A stretch of DNA of 64,000 bases from Plectrocnemia conspersa (GCA_009617715.1 VTFK01000086.1:861475-925474), one strand, 5' to 3'; positions 15,401-28,122 are shown, numbered from the stretch's first letter. Made by a program: numbers and translations. Notes: generated by a model not told the origin, from the letters alone.

Positions 15401-17293
15401 AATAAAAGTGAACAATAAAAAACAGTAAAGTACTAAATTAGTACTAAAAAGGCTGATATGACAGAAGCACATTATCACCAAAAGCAAACCTCATCAGATA
15501 TACTGGATGATGAATAGTATTACATATAAAATATATCACTGAAAAATAAACTGTTGATTAAAAAATCATGATTAAAATAGTAAGTGAACATTTAACTTTA
15601 AATACAATAAATATAAGCTTTGTATATTTTTTTATAAAAAAAATCAATTTATTGCAAAATAATTTGCTTTTACTGTCACTCTCTATTCTGCTTTTCTCGC
15701 ACTTATACTTCCACTACCACTTTTATTTCCACTTATATCTTATTGTGGCAAAACGATATATTAAATGTTGTTCCAGAATATTTTTTTTTCTTAAAAAAAT
15801 AACGTTTGAATTGGTAATTTAAATTTCGCTGATTTATAAAATATTAATATATTATCTAAAGCATTGCAACATTTATTAAAGTTTATTAATTTTGTCATAC
15901 ATTAAATTATGTATATTTAATCAATTTTAATATTTGTAGGCAATTATATAATATGTATGTACGTATGTATATGAAGAACTATTGTACCTTAAAAGAGAAA
16001 TCTAAAAATAATATGATTTATAGGGGACAGATTTTTTGATAAAGTTAAAATATTGTGTCAGCAATATATAGTTTGTCGTTTATGTATCGTGACGTTTTCG
16101 CAACTATTGGAATATTCAGAAAATGCATTTTTACAAGAAAAATATATGTTTTTTTAAGTCCAGTGACTTTCTGTGTGATTTTGTACATACGACAGCAATG
16201 GAAAACATACATATCATCAATATTTATAGTACAAGCTAAATTATATATTTCTTTTTCATATTCTGATTTACTTTCTGTGTATTTGTTTTTAATAAATTTT
16301 TGTATGTATAAACATATCTACTATATACATATTTTTATATGATGTATGAAGAGTTTGTTTGAAAATAATCATTAATATTTATTTTGCATAACGCTATCAA
16401 TATTTATTTATATAATGAAAATACTGCTTAAAATATAAATATAATAAATTTTATAATATAAACGCAATATCTATGATGTATATAGTTTTATCCTGAACTA
16501 TCTATGACGAACGCGCACTCAAATCTGGCTTAATTTAGAATGGTAGCGATTTTTTTATCGCTCCAGAACAAAGCTAATTAGATAATAGGCGAATGAAAAA
16601 ACGGAAAGCTCGAATTAAGGCTGAATTCAGTCAGATTTATTGCATGGCGCTTTTACCGGATTAGCAATAGGCGCCTCAGTGAGTTATTCCTCTGCAGCGA
16701 ACACAAATTTTCTCAATTTGTTTTTCACTTTTCTCAAAGATGTAAGCTTTTAAATAATACAAGTTTCAATTTATACATCGGTTGAATGAAAATTAAGGAG
16801 CTGGGCGTCACCGTGTTTATTTTCAGTGTATAGTTTTCCAGTTACATGGATTGCTATTTGCGTTTATTCATTACGCAAAGTTTCTTTTTGGGAGCTTTTG
16901 AAATTTCCTATATTGTGTTAATACTTTATTGTTTACGAACTGCTACAAAAATTATATTGCCAAATGTATCAAGCATTTTCTTTCATTAGTGAACTGAAAA
17001 AAAATATGTTTTGGATATTTTTAAATGCATTAATAAGTAACATTTGTCATTTAGTGTATAAAATAAATCTAGATTGTATTATTTAGTCCCAAGGTTTTCA
17101 ACAAAATATTTAATTGTTTTATACTTTCAATAATTTATTTGACAATTATTAAGAGCTTTATTATATTTTTTAAAATCCTATCTACTAATCTAAAGTATTT
17201 ACTTTGATCTTTCTGTTATTTACAAATCAATTATATTTTATCAATAACAAAATATAATATTGAAAATAATATTTAAAAACAGAAAATTGACAT
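15401..17293. other. AT-rich non-coding DNA with one island
   Basis: AT-rich frames at 15568-15822 and 16055-16342 are chance frames dominated by Phe, Ile, Tyr and Leu. About 16500-16900 is a higher-complexity island without a recognisable exon. Confidence 0.45.
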
Positions 17294-17297
17294 TTAA

Positions 17298-17758
17298 ACT
17301 CTTGAGGAGTATCGCCGTACATGTACGGCGGTTGAACTTTCGCTGTTTTGCGGTACCTCAGATAGTTATATATGTACATAACTGAAGAAATATAAGCATT
17401 ATAATTATATAATATTTTTTTAATAAATTACAGAGTACATACGAAATTAATAACCATTACATGAAATAATTTGATAAAAAATATTCGAAGCCTCTGTATT
17501 GATATAAAAAAAATAAATAATAAATATGTAAAATAAATTAACAAAATTAATAATAAAAAAGTGTTATTTAAACATACAAATACTAAAAAGTAGTAAAATA
17601 AATCAAAGCAATAATACTATAGAATCACCGGTTTTTAATATTATTATTTACTGTAAATGTAATATTAAACAATAATAAATAAGTAACAACATAAACACAA
17701 CACTCCCAGGTGGATATTAACAAAAAAAATTTAATAAATTAACTCACTACTTAAAGGG
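17298..17758 (+). mobile_element. piggyBac-type MITE, copy 1
   Basis: A 461-bp non-coding element flanked by TTAA on both sides (17294-17297 and 17759-17762), the target duplication specific to piggyBac. Its ends are inverted repeats: ACTCTTGAGGAGT at the left, and CCCTTTAAGTAGT when the right end is read inward. An 18-bp perfect palindrome, CGCCGTACATGTACGGCG, sits 15 bp inside the left end (17313-17330). The same layout occurs in the copies at 48.6 and 49.3 kb. With no coding capacity it needs a transposase in trans. A piggyBac fossil exists at 43.2-44.6 kb, but whether it belongs to the same family is not shown. Confidence 0.88.
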
Positions 17759-17762
17759 TTAA

Positions 17763-18840
17763 CGAAATGCGATATCCTATATCCACAATAATTAGAAATC
17801 CCTACCCGACTTTTAAAAATATAAGTTAGGAACGTTTACGAAACTTTTTTCGAAAGAATAATAAATTAATATAAAGGATGTAATAAATTTATAAATTTTT
17901 TGCCTTAAAATATAATAATTTTGATAAAAAAAAATGCAGCGTCTTATTAAAAATATTTTTAATTAATTTTTCAACTTATTTTTAAATAAATTGCAATTTT
18001 TTACATACTTTTTTTTATTTAATTTTTAGGAATTATTTGCATTGCAATATTAATTTATTAAAAAATTGTCTCACTTCACCCAAATTCCAAAGTTAATTGT
18101 AAAGAACTTTAAAATTATTTTATCATTTCAAATTCATATTTAAAAATAATACTTCAACGTAAAATAATAAGCAAAAAGTTTATGTTTTGAAATATCGTTC
18201 ACACATATAATAATTACATCCTCATTTTAATATAATTTTAACATTCCCAATTTTCAAGCATATATCTAAATATATATATTATTTTATTAATAAACTCCAA
18301 AATCAATTGAGTTTTATTACAATATTATCATGCGGTTGAGACCTATGCAAATAGGCCTTTGTCCGGATCTCAAATTCCGAGAATTAATTAGAAGACCCAA
18401 AGATAGATTCATATATGATACATTCTCAGTGTTTATGTGTGCGTAAATGTGTACGGTAAGGATTTTACATAACCCGGAGATTATATATAGAAGAACTCCG
18501 TTTTTGGGTGCCACATAATTAATAACGCTTGCGTTCACTACTATTGTTTAAAGTGCCGTTATAAAGAATGGGTTTATTAGGTAACTATAAGATTATTCAT
18601 TATTTTACTCTGTAATATTTAATTAATAAATAATAAAATTTAATATTCTAAAGCATTTATGATTAAATACATTATAATGAAGCAGTAACTATTACGGTTC
18701 ATCGTTACTTTTTATTATTTTAATAAATAATGAGTAACTTATATATATATATAATTTTATTTAAAAGAAAATATCCAGTTTTTTTTCAGTATTTGAAAAA
18801 TTGAAAACCCTAATTTGAGACTGTTTTTAAAAATTTCTTT
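17763..18840. other. AT-rich non-coding DNA
   Basis: Mostly low-complexity AT-rich sequence. About 18300-18540 is more complex; the minus frame at 18317-18538 has no family resemblance. Confidence 0.45.
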
Positions 18841-19101
18841 GAGGGATAAAATCAGGGACGTCATTTCAGCTTTTCTATTTGTATTATTTCATCAAGATTC
18901 ATAGTATTTATTTAAATGACATATTGTTTTGGGCAAATTCAAGAGGGGGCAAATGTCTCCATTTGCCTCACCCAAATAACGTCCCTGATCTATTCCATTT
19001 GTTGTTATTGCTAATGATGTTAAACTTATCAATCCTTCTTTGATGTCTTTCCCAATACAGTAACGAGCTGATCCAGTTAAATATGTCAGTGCTTTTATCA
19101 A
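18841..19101 (-). pseudogene. possible transposon-derived fragment
   Basis: A minus-strand frame (18892-19101) contains a GLISLTSLAI stretch. This faintly resembles the RLSSLAILSIE motif of the hAT C-terminal dimerisation region. The plus strand carries the word CAGGGACGT near 18852 and its reverse complement ACGTCCCTG near 18978, which suggests repeat-derived sequence. No other hAT motif is present, so this is a weak assignment and may be a chance frame. Confidence 0.2.
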
Positions 19102-19967
19102 GGCAAAGAGAAACTAATTGAGTATAATTTATACAATTTTTTGCTAATGATTTATATTTATAGTCATATCTTTCATTGTATTTTTTTAGTCAAAGGCATA
19201 TCATTCTTTGAATAATTGTTTCCTGGTTCTCAAAATCTTTAAATAGATCGTTGGAACATTTTAACTACGCTTCCTTTATATGTTCATATATTCCCCATCA
19301 CTGAACAGTGTCCCATGTTTAGCAATTATATTTAAACGACTGTGGATAATATTTTTATTTTTAATTTCCCAAACAATAAATTATGTATCAATGTGTAAAT
19401 TATGTATTGTTTGTATAATGGACAATATAACGCATCGGGTCAGATTTATGATAAAAAATAATAATAAAATATCCATTGACCTGTCGAGATTCTGAGTGAA
19501 TTCGGGCGTATCTGTGTTCCAGAATAAATAAGATCATCTACACGCCTATAGCGAATAGTTCAATAAACATTCGCTTGAAACGAGTAGTTGAAAAATCGAC
19601 GTCCGCGTCTCATCGCCTAGGACCAGCATTCCGGATAAGAGACGCCAGTTTTCTAAATATAATCCAATAAGTGTCCAAAAACAAAGGCAAAAAAGGCGAA
19701 AGTCAGCCTGTGTGTGCGCCGATACGTGACTGGCTTGCTCAACGGACAAAAAAGAGGAAAACCTTTTGCTCATACGCTAAGCCCATAATAGAGCGGAATG
19801 GGTCGTTTGCCGCCGCGAAAAGCTGCCACTCCGACAAGACTTTTTCCTCCTCAAATGAATACATCCTCTATATAACTTTGCCATAGTCATTGTCCTATCG
19901 ATGAAGGGTAGGAGGTGTGGGTTTACTTATAAACATACCGAATACGTATTATATACAGTCAGGCCAG
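19102..19967. other. non-coding DNA with a GC-richer island
   Basis: 19102-19500 is AT-rich. About 19500-19905 is a GC-richer island with two opposing frames (19546-19773 minus and 19671-19886 plus). Neither has recognisable motifs or plausible splice context. It is a candidate conserved non-coding block. Confidence 0.35.
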
Positions 19968-20395
19968 CCGAGAGGGGACAAATTCCCGGGGCCCAACTCA
20001 ATATATTTATAAAAAAAAGTAAAAATCGACTTCAAATAATGAATCTGAACTAAACTACAGTTGTTTGATATATCAGGTATAAGTTCCTTTAACCGTTTTT
20101 ATACATATTATACAATAAATAATCGGAGCGGAAAATTGCCTTCAAAAACACCCATTTTCTAGGAAGTACTTTCACAATAAACATTATTATTAAAAGGGAC
20201 AGATTATAGTTTTTTGACGCGGCTCAGTTTGTGTTAAAATTTGATTGCAAATTAATGTTTACTTTATTGCATTTTGAACGTGTAAAAAATATTAGACATG
20301 AGAGGAAATATTTAACAAATGTAAAAGTAGCAGTATCCGATCTGAATTTTCAGATCGAATAAAATAATGAAAAATCTGCAACAGCACTAGCTGAA
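19968..20395 (+). repeat. unclassified dispersed repeat, copy 1
   Basis: Collinear with 27672-28122. Shared blocks in order are GACAAATTCCCGGGGCCC, a TATTTATAAAAAAA-like tract, AACTAAACTACAGTTGTTTG, CAGGTATAAGTTCCTT, AAGTACTTTCACAA, TTTTTTGACGC and CAGATCGAAT. Compared with copy 2 it carries several small indels and no long frame. A shared GAENCLQKHPFS-like reading hints at a degraded ZMYM/hAT-type coding sequence, but this is uncertain. Confidence 0.7.
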
Positions 20396-20544
20396 TCATA
20401 CAAATTAAATATTTTTATAGATTGTATTATCGGTAATTTGGCAGCCAAATAAATAAATAATACATTCAGTTTCATGTAGTTATTCCTAAAAGAAAATCTA
20501 GAAAAATAGTCTCGAATCGCTCCCGAAAATATTTTTTAAAATAT

Positions 20545-20819
20545 GTCATATCAGTAAAATCATATCGAAATATATTTTCACTGCTTGATATATATTTTTA
20601 CCAGTGAAACTATAAATTATCTAGCAGGTGCCAGTAAAATTATATGATTTCAACTTTTCTATATGAAGTAATATATATATTTAAATACTTATCATCCGAT
20701 GTATTAATGTTACAGCGAATATGTATTTTTTGGTAAAGTTATATTTTCACTAGTAAAGTACAAAAATATTTTCCTCAATAAATATATATTTCTACTGGTG
20801 AAAATATAATTTAACTTAT
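20545..20819. repeat. degenerate TATATTTTCACT motif cluster
   Basis: Several diverged copies, in both orientations, of a motif near TATATTTTCACTAGT and its complement ACTAGTGAAAATATA occur here, for example at about 20573, 20615, 20740 and 20783. The same motif set recurs at 39256-39975. The cluster abuts a fold-back element. Its parent repeat is unknown. Confidence 0.5.
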
Positions 20820-21427
20820 TGGCGCTAATATACTGCTCTAAAATGTCTATTAAACTCAATTTGACAGTTGCGAAACGTTAATTTGCTGTTCAATTCCAAA
20901 TTTAACCTAAGGAAAGTTCTAAAATTAATTATAATTTATTTTTAGATCAAATCCAAAATATGAACTAAGCCAAATCATTACTCAAAGGTCAATAAGCGGA
21001 AGAATAAATATCGTATCTCACATTATGCTCCACATTTTGTCTGTATTTCGATATTACACTACATTTTAAAAATATGATAGCTATGCTTACTGATATTACT
21101 ATAAACTTCTAATATAAGAGGGTAAATCAAAGTATATTCAAACCGAATTTTGATCAATAGGAGAGCGCAAAAACAATTATCACTTCTCAGAAGGCAAAAA
21201 TTCACGTCAAAAGCAATGAAATTGTGTCGGCGCCGTCGCAGTGGGAACGCTCGGTAACGAGCGTTCCGACGGGCGACGGCACGATTTTATTCTTTTGACG
21301 TGGATTTTGACTTCTGAGAAGGGATAATTGTTTTTTGCGCCTCCTATTGGGCAAAATTTGGTTTAGATGTGCTTTATTCGATTCTCATTCGTAATATTTT
21401 CATAAAAAGTCTTAATATAATAGCGTT
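20820..21427 (+). mobile_element. fold-back element, 5'-side copy
   Basis: Matches the left and central part of the longer copy at 51309-52032, starting near CTGCTCTAAAATG and including CAATTTGACAGTTGCGAAAC. The centre is a large palindrome spanning about 21128-21378. GGAACGCTCG and its complement surround a short GTAA loop at 21254-21257. Each arm carries CACTTCTCAGAAGGCAAAAA or its complement, and then CAATAGGAG. The long inverted arms without coding sequence fit a fold-back element or MITE. The 3' part of the family is absent here but present in the next copy at 22366-22885. Confidence 0.75.
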
Positions 21428-22365
21428 CTATGTGTATACTATTCATCTATGATCAGAATTTTGTTGTTTGAAATATTCGCTTTGAATACAATAATTACCG
21501 AACCGAAAAATAAGCTAACACGACTGTTCGAGAAACCAATTTTTTTACCTTCCATAATAGCTTATGAAAAATACTGTTCGAAAGTCGGTATAGACTTCAT
21601 TGATCTGAATGTAAGAGTCGAGGATTTTATCGCAGCGTTCAAAAGGCACCATGGAACGACGCGAGCGAAAATTGTAATTTTAGCCATGCCCTTACCGACA
21701 GAAAATATTTATATGAAACAACTCAGTGGTAAATAATTATTTAGTATATATATCAGACGGAATTTTCCTAATATATTTTAGGCGAAATCATTTGTATGAA
21801 AGATAATATTTGCTTTCTAAGTATCTAATAAAAGACAACTACTATTTTGCTCTTAAAATGCATATTTATAAATCTGTTTAAGATATGTTGTTAGCTATTT
21901 TTCATTAAGTTAATAATATATTTGATTTATTTTTTATAAAAAATGTAAGCTAATGTGAGAAAAAAAATAAACTAGCACTATTGATTGTGATTTTTATACA
22001 TATTTCATGTTCACTGAGCTTTTCCTAATTACACTTAAAAATACTTAAACCATTAATTAAAATTATTTTAATTTTAATTTTTACTTAAACTTAGTGAATC
22101 ATATTCAATATATATATATACTCAACAAAATATTCAGATGAAACAATTTATTTTCATTAGACCCAAATATTTTGAGAATTTTCTTTATATTCTTTCTTTT
22201 AATAAATAATATTTTATTTTACCGCGACTGTCGATATTATTTATTATACGAAAAGAACATATAAGTTGTAGTAATTAATTGAAAGCTCGCTATATTTATT
22301 GCTAATAAGCAATGTAATGTATTTAAAATACCTAATTTACTAAAAAATATATTAATGTAATTTCA
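21428..22365. other. segment between two fold-back halves, with an orphan ORF
   Basis: This AT-rich stretch of about 940 bp lies between a fold-back copy lacking its 3' side and another lacking its 5' side. It contains a 95-codon plus-strand frame (21449-21736) of fairly even composition, including EKYCSKVGIDFIDLNV. I do not recognise a family, and I see no splice sites, promoter or poly(A) signal that would support it. It could be captured DNA, part of an uncharacterised element, or a chance frame. The rest of the segment is low in complexity. Confidence 0.25.
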
Positions 22366-22885
22366 AAATATGATAACTATGCTTACTGATATTACTATTG
22401 ACTTTTAATATAAGAAGGATGATTAAAGTATTTTTAAACCGAATTTTGGTCAATAGGAGAGTGCAAAAACAATTATCACTTCTCAGAAGGCAAAAATTCA
22501 CGTCAAAAGTAATAAAATCGTGTCGGCGCCGTTGCAGCGGGAACGCTCGACGCGATTTTATTGCTTTTGACGTGGATTTTTGACTTCTGAGAAGGGATAA
22601 TTGTTTTTTGCGCTTTCCTATTGGTCAAAATTTGGTTTAGATGTGCTTTATTGTTATAAAAAGTTTTAATATAGACGCTTGATAATCGAGCGTTTTCACC
22701 GTGATGGCAAAATTTTATTTCTTTTGCCCTGGATTAAAAATTCACTATATGGCAACACCGAGCAGTATAAAAAACATGACTAATTATCAGGTAAATATTA
22801 TGAGCAAATATTTATTTAGATATTTCGCATAGAATATGATTTCAGAAAATATGTAGCAATTTTTATATTTATTTGTAGCACCCGT
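22366..22885 (+). mobile_element. fold-back element, 3'-side copy
   Basis: Repeats the centre of the family (TATGATAACTATGCTTACTG, then the TTCTCAGAAGG arms). It then runs to the 3' end shared with 51309-52032: GCTTGATAATCGAGCG, CACTATATGGCAACACCGAG and a TATTTATTTGTAGCA end. The palindrome centre is shortened relative to the copy at 21255. The central part is therefore present twice in tandem at this locus, once here and once at about 21066-21427. Confidence 0.75.
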
Positions 22886-23499
22886 ATATATTATTATTCA
22901 TTCAAGAAATTATATTACGATGTTAAAAAATATACAGAATGCTATTTTTGTCATGAGGTCCAGATATATAAAATCCTTTCCGGTACTACCGCATGAATCA
23001 TGTAGATTTTGCTTTTTTGAAAATGTTTAGTAAGAACAGGTTATGCATTGATTGTTAATATATGTAATCTAATACATAGATAAATTTTTGTATCTAAGAT
23101 CAAAACTAATACATTTTATTAAAAATAAGGAAAAGCATTAAATCCTATTTTAACTTTAATATAACAAAGAAGAAACGTGTAATTAAAAACAAATTAAAAT
23201 ATGTTAGGTAGGGTAATGGTCTTTTACTAGTCCAATTCCTATATGAGTGGTTATTTTTTTAGGCAGATCTCAATTTTATTGTAAAGCACTTTGTCATATT
23301 ATTAGACCCACAAAGATTGAATGCTGAAATTTCAGCAGTAAAGAAGCGATTTAATAAAAAAAATGTAATACAAAATTAAAAAAATGTTGTATTGTGAAAA
23401 ATATAAGTACAGCATCATTTTCCTTTCTAATGTAAAATTCAAGCGATGTTGCCTCTAGAGATTGGGGATAAAGAATAAACATTTATTGCTAGATCAACA
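22886..23499. other. AT-rich non-coding DNA
   Basis: I see nothing supportable. Confidence 0.45.
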
Positions 23500-24080
23500 C
23501 TGTCTTACTCTTTGCAAACCCATTGCGTTAATAAAATAACATACACACGCTCATATATCCGGATAAGTTATCAAGTTGAACACTCGAGCTTTGTAATAAT
23601 AACAATTTGCGTAGGCTTTTCGGCGTCGCGGAACGAAACATGCGCTCTCAACATTTTTTCGTATATACACATCGTTTATTTTGCATTATCATTTATTTAA
23701 AAGAGACATCACATTTAAATTTCAAAGATGATCCTTTTTTGTAGGAATTTGCATGAAAACGTCGTGAGGGTGTTCTTTTTTCGGTCGCGTTCCCAAATTG
23801 AACGCACCTGCTCAGAGTACATTGCGCGACCCATCAACGTCAAGAATTCGCGAAAGGCACTCTCGGAAAAAAGCGTCTACTTTCATTGTTTCATCTTGGC
23901 AATTTTTCTTTCGAATTATGCTTTTCGAGTGACAAATATCGGCGAGCGTTCCGGCCAAGTGCGATTTGTCCGCATTTATCTCCAATGTTACACCCTAGTG
24001 TCTCGAAAACTTACATTCTGAATGTTACGCGGGGGTGAAACCAACTTGGCTCGTTAATCTTTGGCTTAAGCTTGTTCGTT
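23500..24080. other. GC-richer non-coding island
   Basis: Higher-complexity sequence with many CG dinucleotides (about 23600-24050). A 97-codon frame at 23728-24021 is open but shows no known motif, no good initiator context and no clear splice sites. A conserved regulatory block is as likely as an exon. Confidence 0.3.
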
Positions 24081-25559
24081 GCAATTTTTCGAAGATTTTA
24101 AAATAAATATATTCTAAATAAATTAGAATTAGGTCCATTATACCTATTATATTATTCATGAGTAATTAAGCGATTTGGAAATCGATTTATAAAATCAAAT
24201 TGTTGATACATTACACTAAACATAAAATAGCATGCGGGTTAAGTGAGTTAAAAATTAAAACGTGTAATACTTTTACTAAATAATGCATTATCCATTTTTT
24301 TCTACAATTATTTTCCACGAAGTAATTTTTTATATCTGATTCAAAAAATAATTTATTTTTAGAAGCAATAAATTATTTTTGTACAATATTTTTTTCATCT
24401 TAAAACTGGTGCAGGGATCTAAATAGATAATAGTCGTTTGGAGCAATGTCTAAATACATAAGAATAAAAATAACATATTTTGTGGGTGTGTTTGAAAAAC
24501 AATGCAATTGACCCAATAATATCCTTATCTGCGATACGTCTAAGCTGTTCCGAAACAGCAATATAAAAGATGCTAGAAAAGACGCACAACAAGCCGAGAG
24601 ACATTAACGGATAGTCTAGCATCATTATAAGAACATATCATAGCAGACAATAATTCAACTCGACAGTTCAGCAAAGACTCTCTGACTTTTAAGAATTGCC
24701 ATTTAAATGTGGTATATACGTATATATGTGTTTTTTTTATATATACTTATGAAATAAACTGTTACCAACTTTTGACTGCAAAGTCACACTTCTTTGGCCA
24801 CAACCCCAAAAAAATTGTTTATTACTATGACTTTTCATTCTATATATATATTTCTGTAAAGATTTTCTTACAAAATACAATTATGCTAAACTTAAATGTT
24901 TCTTTTAAGATTTTATTACATTACGTATGAGTTTTCCGAATAAATAACAACAACGCTAAAGGAAATTGTATTATATTATTTTACTGTTTTGCTAAGACAA
25001 TTTACATTAGAATATTTGTTTTGTCAACGTTGCCCAAATGTTTATTATATGGTATGACACAACTAGGTTTGGAATATCGTGATTTTTTGCACAAAAGCTT
25101 GTGCAAAAAGCATGTTGTAATCAAATTTCAGCCATCAAATTTTTTTGAAAATGAAAAAATGGATAGATAAATATATTAGCTAAGTTTAATAATAACCCTT
25201 ATACACTATCGGGTTCATCAATTTAAACACCACCTATTTACAATTGAAAGTAATAATAAGTATCATAATTATAAAAAGGTTCAGTTTGCCTTGCTACAAA
25301 AGCATTTTATCCGTTACAAAAAAATGGGTTTCATCTTCTGAAATGAAACACCGTGGAAGACCACTTAAAATGTTAAGGTACGCGCAACCGTTTTCAATCT
25401 ACCTTATTGGCCAACGTCAATTTATTTAAAAAAAAAATAATTGTCCTATCGGAAAGATTTACCACGGAGGGACCATGAATAGAACTACTGGTATTCTGGC
25501 AACTAGAAATTAGTTCTACTCAGACATTTTATCTGAGGATTTTTATCAAAAATTTAATC
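24081..25559. other. AT-rich non-coding DNA
   Basis: Low-complexity sequence with weak, Lys/Ile/Tyr-rich frames. No recognisable gene or transposon core. Confidence 0.45.
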
Positions 25560-25810
25560 TGAGTACTTTCCCTTTATTTGACACATACTTGAACATCCAT
25601 ATCAGAGTTCAAATCTATGTCAAACAAGACCCATTCAACTGTCGACCAACAAAGATCACAAAAACCGCCGTTTCCCTTTTCTCATCCATTGGTCCAGCTC
25701 GACGTCTGGAATGCAGAGCAACCCACTTTGGAGACACCTGCAGCACACGTACGTACCCATGGACAACCCATATCAACTGTTGCGAAACATACAATATAAA
25801 ATTGTCTTAA
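25560..25810 (+). other. two overlapping orphan frames
   Basis: Two plus-strand frames overlap (25589-25810 and 25617-25799). The second, rich in His, Pro, Gln and Thr and including PFPFSHPLVQLDVWNAEQP, has a less AT-driven composition than most chance frames here. It might be a scrap of transposon coding sequence, but I cannot place it in any family. Confidence 0.15.
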
Positions 25811-26769
25811 TAAAACAAAGTCCATGGATTCTCTTTAATCCAGACAACACCATGCTGTTTAAAAAAAGCAGCTATTTTAAAAATAAATATACACATTTTT
25901 ATAAGCAAAGTTATTTTAAAACAATAAAGCTAGCAAATTTGACTGTAATATTCACATTATCAATTAAAAAAATACAGAATTAAAACTACAGCATTTGCTG
26001 TGCATTAAAAAATATTTTTTTCAAAAAGCAAAACCTTTTTTTAATTTAAATTTTTTTGTAACTTTTTTGTGTGAAAAAATTATATCTGATATTTTAAAAC
26101 AACATGGAAAAGTAGGTTCACTATTGAATTTGGCGATCGAGCTAAGATATTCGAAATAATCATTAAGAAATTATCACGTCATATTAAGTGATGAATAAGT
26201 AAAAAAGTCTTTTCTTGCGCAAAATTTAAACTACTGAAATAAATGCTTTGGCTTACATTTATATTTTTAATTGTTTTACCCTAATATACAATATTATTAA
26301 TATTGAAATGAATAATCAAAAAGTAAAACTTTTTTTTTAATACTTATATGGAGAACATAAAACAAAGTATGCGGTTTTACGAGTTTGTTTTATGATGGGT
26401 TTCGCACTGGTGACCAAACTCATATGCGCACATATGATGCGCATGGCAAGGAAAGGGTTAAATTATAGACCGCAATATTATTCTTGGTTTTGTTAAATAT
26501 ATACATATATATTGCTAGTGTTGTCAAATATAAAAAAGTAGTTTTGGTCTTACGCAATTACATACTTTTTAACGATTATTTTTCTTTTAAACATTTAATT
26601 TTTTACACCCTTTAGATTATAATATCCAGGTTAATTAATTAACAACTTAATTAAAAACTTAACAAATTTAATAAATAAATAAAAATCAGATAAAATGTGA
26701 TAAATAAGATGAAAGAGATGCCAATTTATATAACATAGATATACTGTAACAGTACTTTGAAATTCACTT
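25811..26769. other. AT-rich non-coding DNA
   Basis: Low-complexity sequence. At about 26390-26460 a short segment with CATATGCGCACATATGATGC ends in GAAAGGGTTAA, which resembles the ends of the TTAA-targeting MITEs. No partner end is visible. Confidence 0.4.
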
Positions 26770-27300
26770 ATAGTCATGTTGACGAAGCAGTGCCTAATTG
26801 CGAATTGAAAACTCCGCGACTAAATTTCATAAGCAATTTTCCTTCATCCTAAGAATAAAGTTACTCTAAGACGAGTGTTGTTGAGACCGAATCTGAACTC
26901 ATCCAAGCATACCAACATGGTTTTAACGTGAAACCATTATGATATCAATTAACACGATTATGGCATTATATTATAATATCATAGTCAAAATATTCCGTGA
27001 TTTAAATTTTTGTACCCTAACTTAATTTCAGACCTTTTCTATCGCATTTTCCACCACAAGGTCCTAATGAAGTATCGTTTACTTCGATTCGTCGGAATCG
27101 GCCCGCAGCAAATAAGTTTGCGTGATCCAAATCGCGTAATAGAAGACCTTTGAGGATCCCTTTCACGAGAGATGTTTTTTTTTACAAATTTGATGGCGAC
27201 GTCGCCATCACGAAATATTGCCAATAATCGAGGGTCGGCAAACTTTTTATTACGCCGACCTTATTGATGAGAAAGCGTGACGAAGCATTTTGGGAAAAAA
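26770..27300. other. GC-richer non-coding island
   Basis: A higher-complexity island with no recognisable exon. The minus frame at 27039-27224 lacks motifs. It contains the perfect 20-bp palindrome at 27191-27210. Confidence 0.3.
27191..27210. promoter_or_regulatory. 20-bp perfect palindrome with GACGTC core
   Basis: TGATGGCGACGTCGCCATCA is its own reverse complement. The GACGTC core overlaps the half-site logic of bZIP (CRE-like) factors. Function is inferred only from symmetry. Confidence 0.35.
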
Positions 27301-27671
27301 TAACACAAAAAAACCTTGTTTAATTTTGCAGCCTGAGACTTTGAAAAATTGCAAGGGAATCTTATTAAAGATTACCCTTATTTGAAATTAATAATCAATT
27401 CATAAAAAATAATATCGCGTAAAAAAAATTATATGAAATTAGCATAAATGATCTGAAAGTATTTATTAATTTTGATATTAAAAAAAAATATTCTTATTTT
27501 AATAACAGCTTTCGCAGAAAAGAAAACCGCCATTATAAAATCAAATTATAGGATCAAGTAATGCATAACTTAATGCTGGTTATTTAAAACACAAACTCAT
27601 TCGAGTTATTTATATTATTTATAAACAGATACGAAAATGGCTCTTTGGTATATCTAGGCCTTCCTGAGAAG
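27301..27671. other. AT-rich non-coding DNA
   Basis: I see nothing supportable. Confidence 0.45.
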
Positions 27672-28122
27672 GAGGAAGAGAGGACAAATTCCCGGGGCCC
27701 GTTCTCCTTGAGAGGACCTACTCTGGAAAAATCATAGCAGAAATATATTTATAAAAAAAGTAAAAACCGACCTCAAATAATACATCTAAACTAAACTACA
27801 GTTGTTTGAGATTTACCTATATACTGATATATTTCAGGTATAAGTTCCTTCAGCTCTTTTTATACATATAAAAAATGAAAGGAGCTGAACATTGCCTACA
27901 AAAGCATCTACTTTCGAGGTAGTACTTTCACAAAAAACGTCAACAAGTTTTTTGACGCTTTTTAAAATTTGTTTGCAAATTATCGTTGACTTTATTTCTT
28001 TGTGTAAATTAGTAGCAGTAAATTTAGGTATTCAATCTGAAAATTCAGATCGAATACTTAAAGAAGTAGCAAAGAAATTATATAAAAATGATTTACTTTT
28101 ACAAATTATGTTTGAATTATAA
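27672..28122 (+). repeat. unclassified dispersed repeat, copy 2
   Basis: Collinear with 19968-20395 from the ACAAATTCCCGGGGCCC word onward. Here a frame of 76 codons is open (27892-28122) and ends RILKEVAKKLYKNDLLLQIM. The equivalent region of copy 1 is broken, so the frame need not reflect selection. It could be the edge of a decayed ZMYM/hAT-type transposase gene, but no catalytic motif is visible. Confidence 0.7.

Noticed and set aside
19546..19886. Opposing frames on both strands
   Set aside because: Overlapping antisense frames without motifs; at most one could be real and neither has support.
23728..24021. 97-codon plus-strand frame
   Set aside because: No recognisable domain or splice signals; it sits in a non-coding-looking island.
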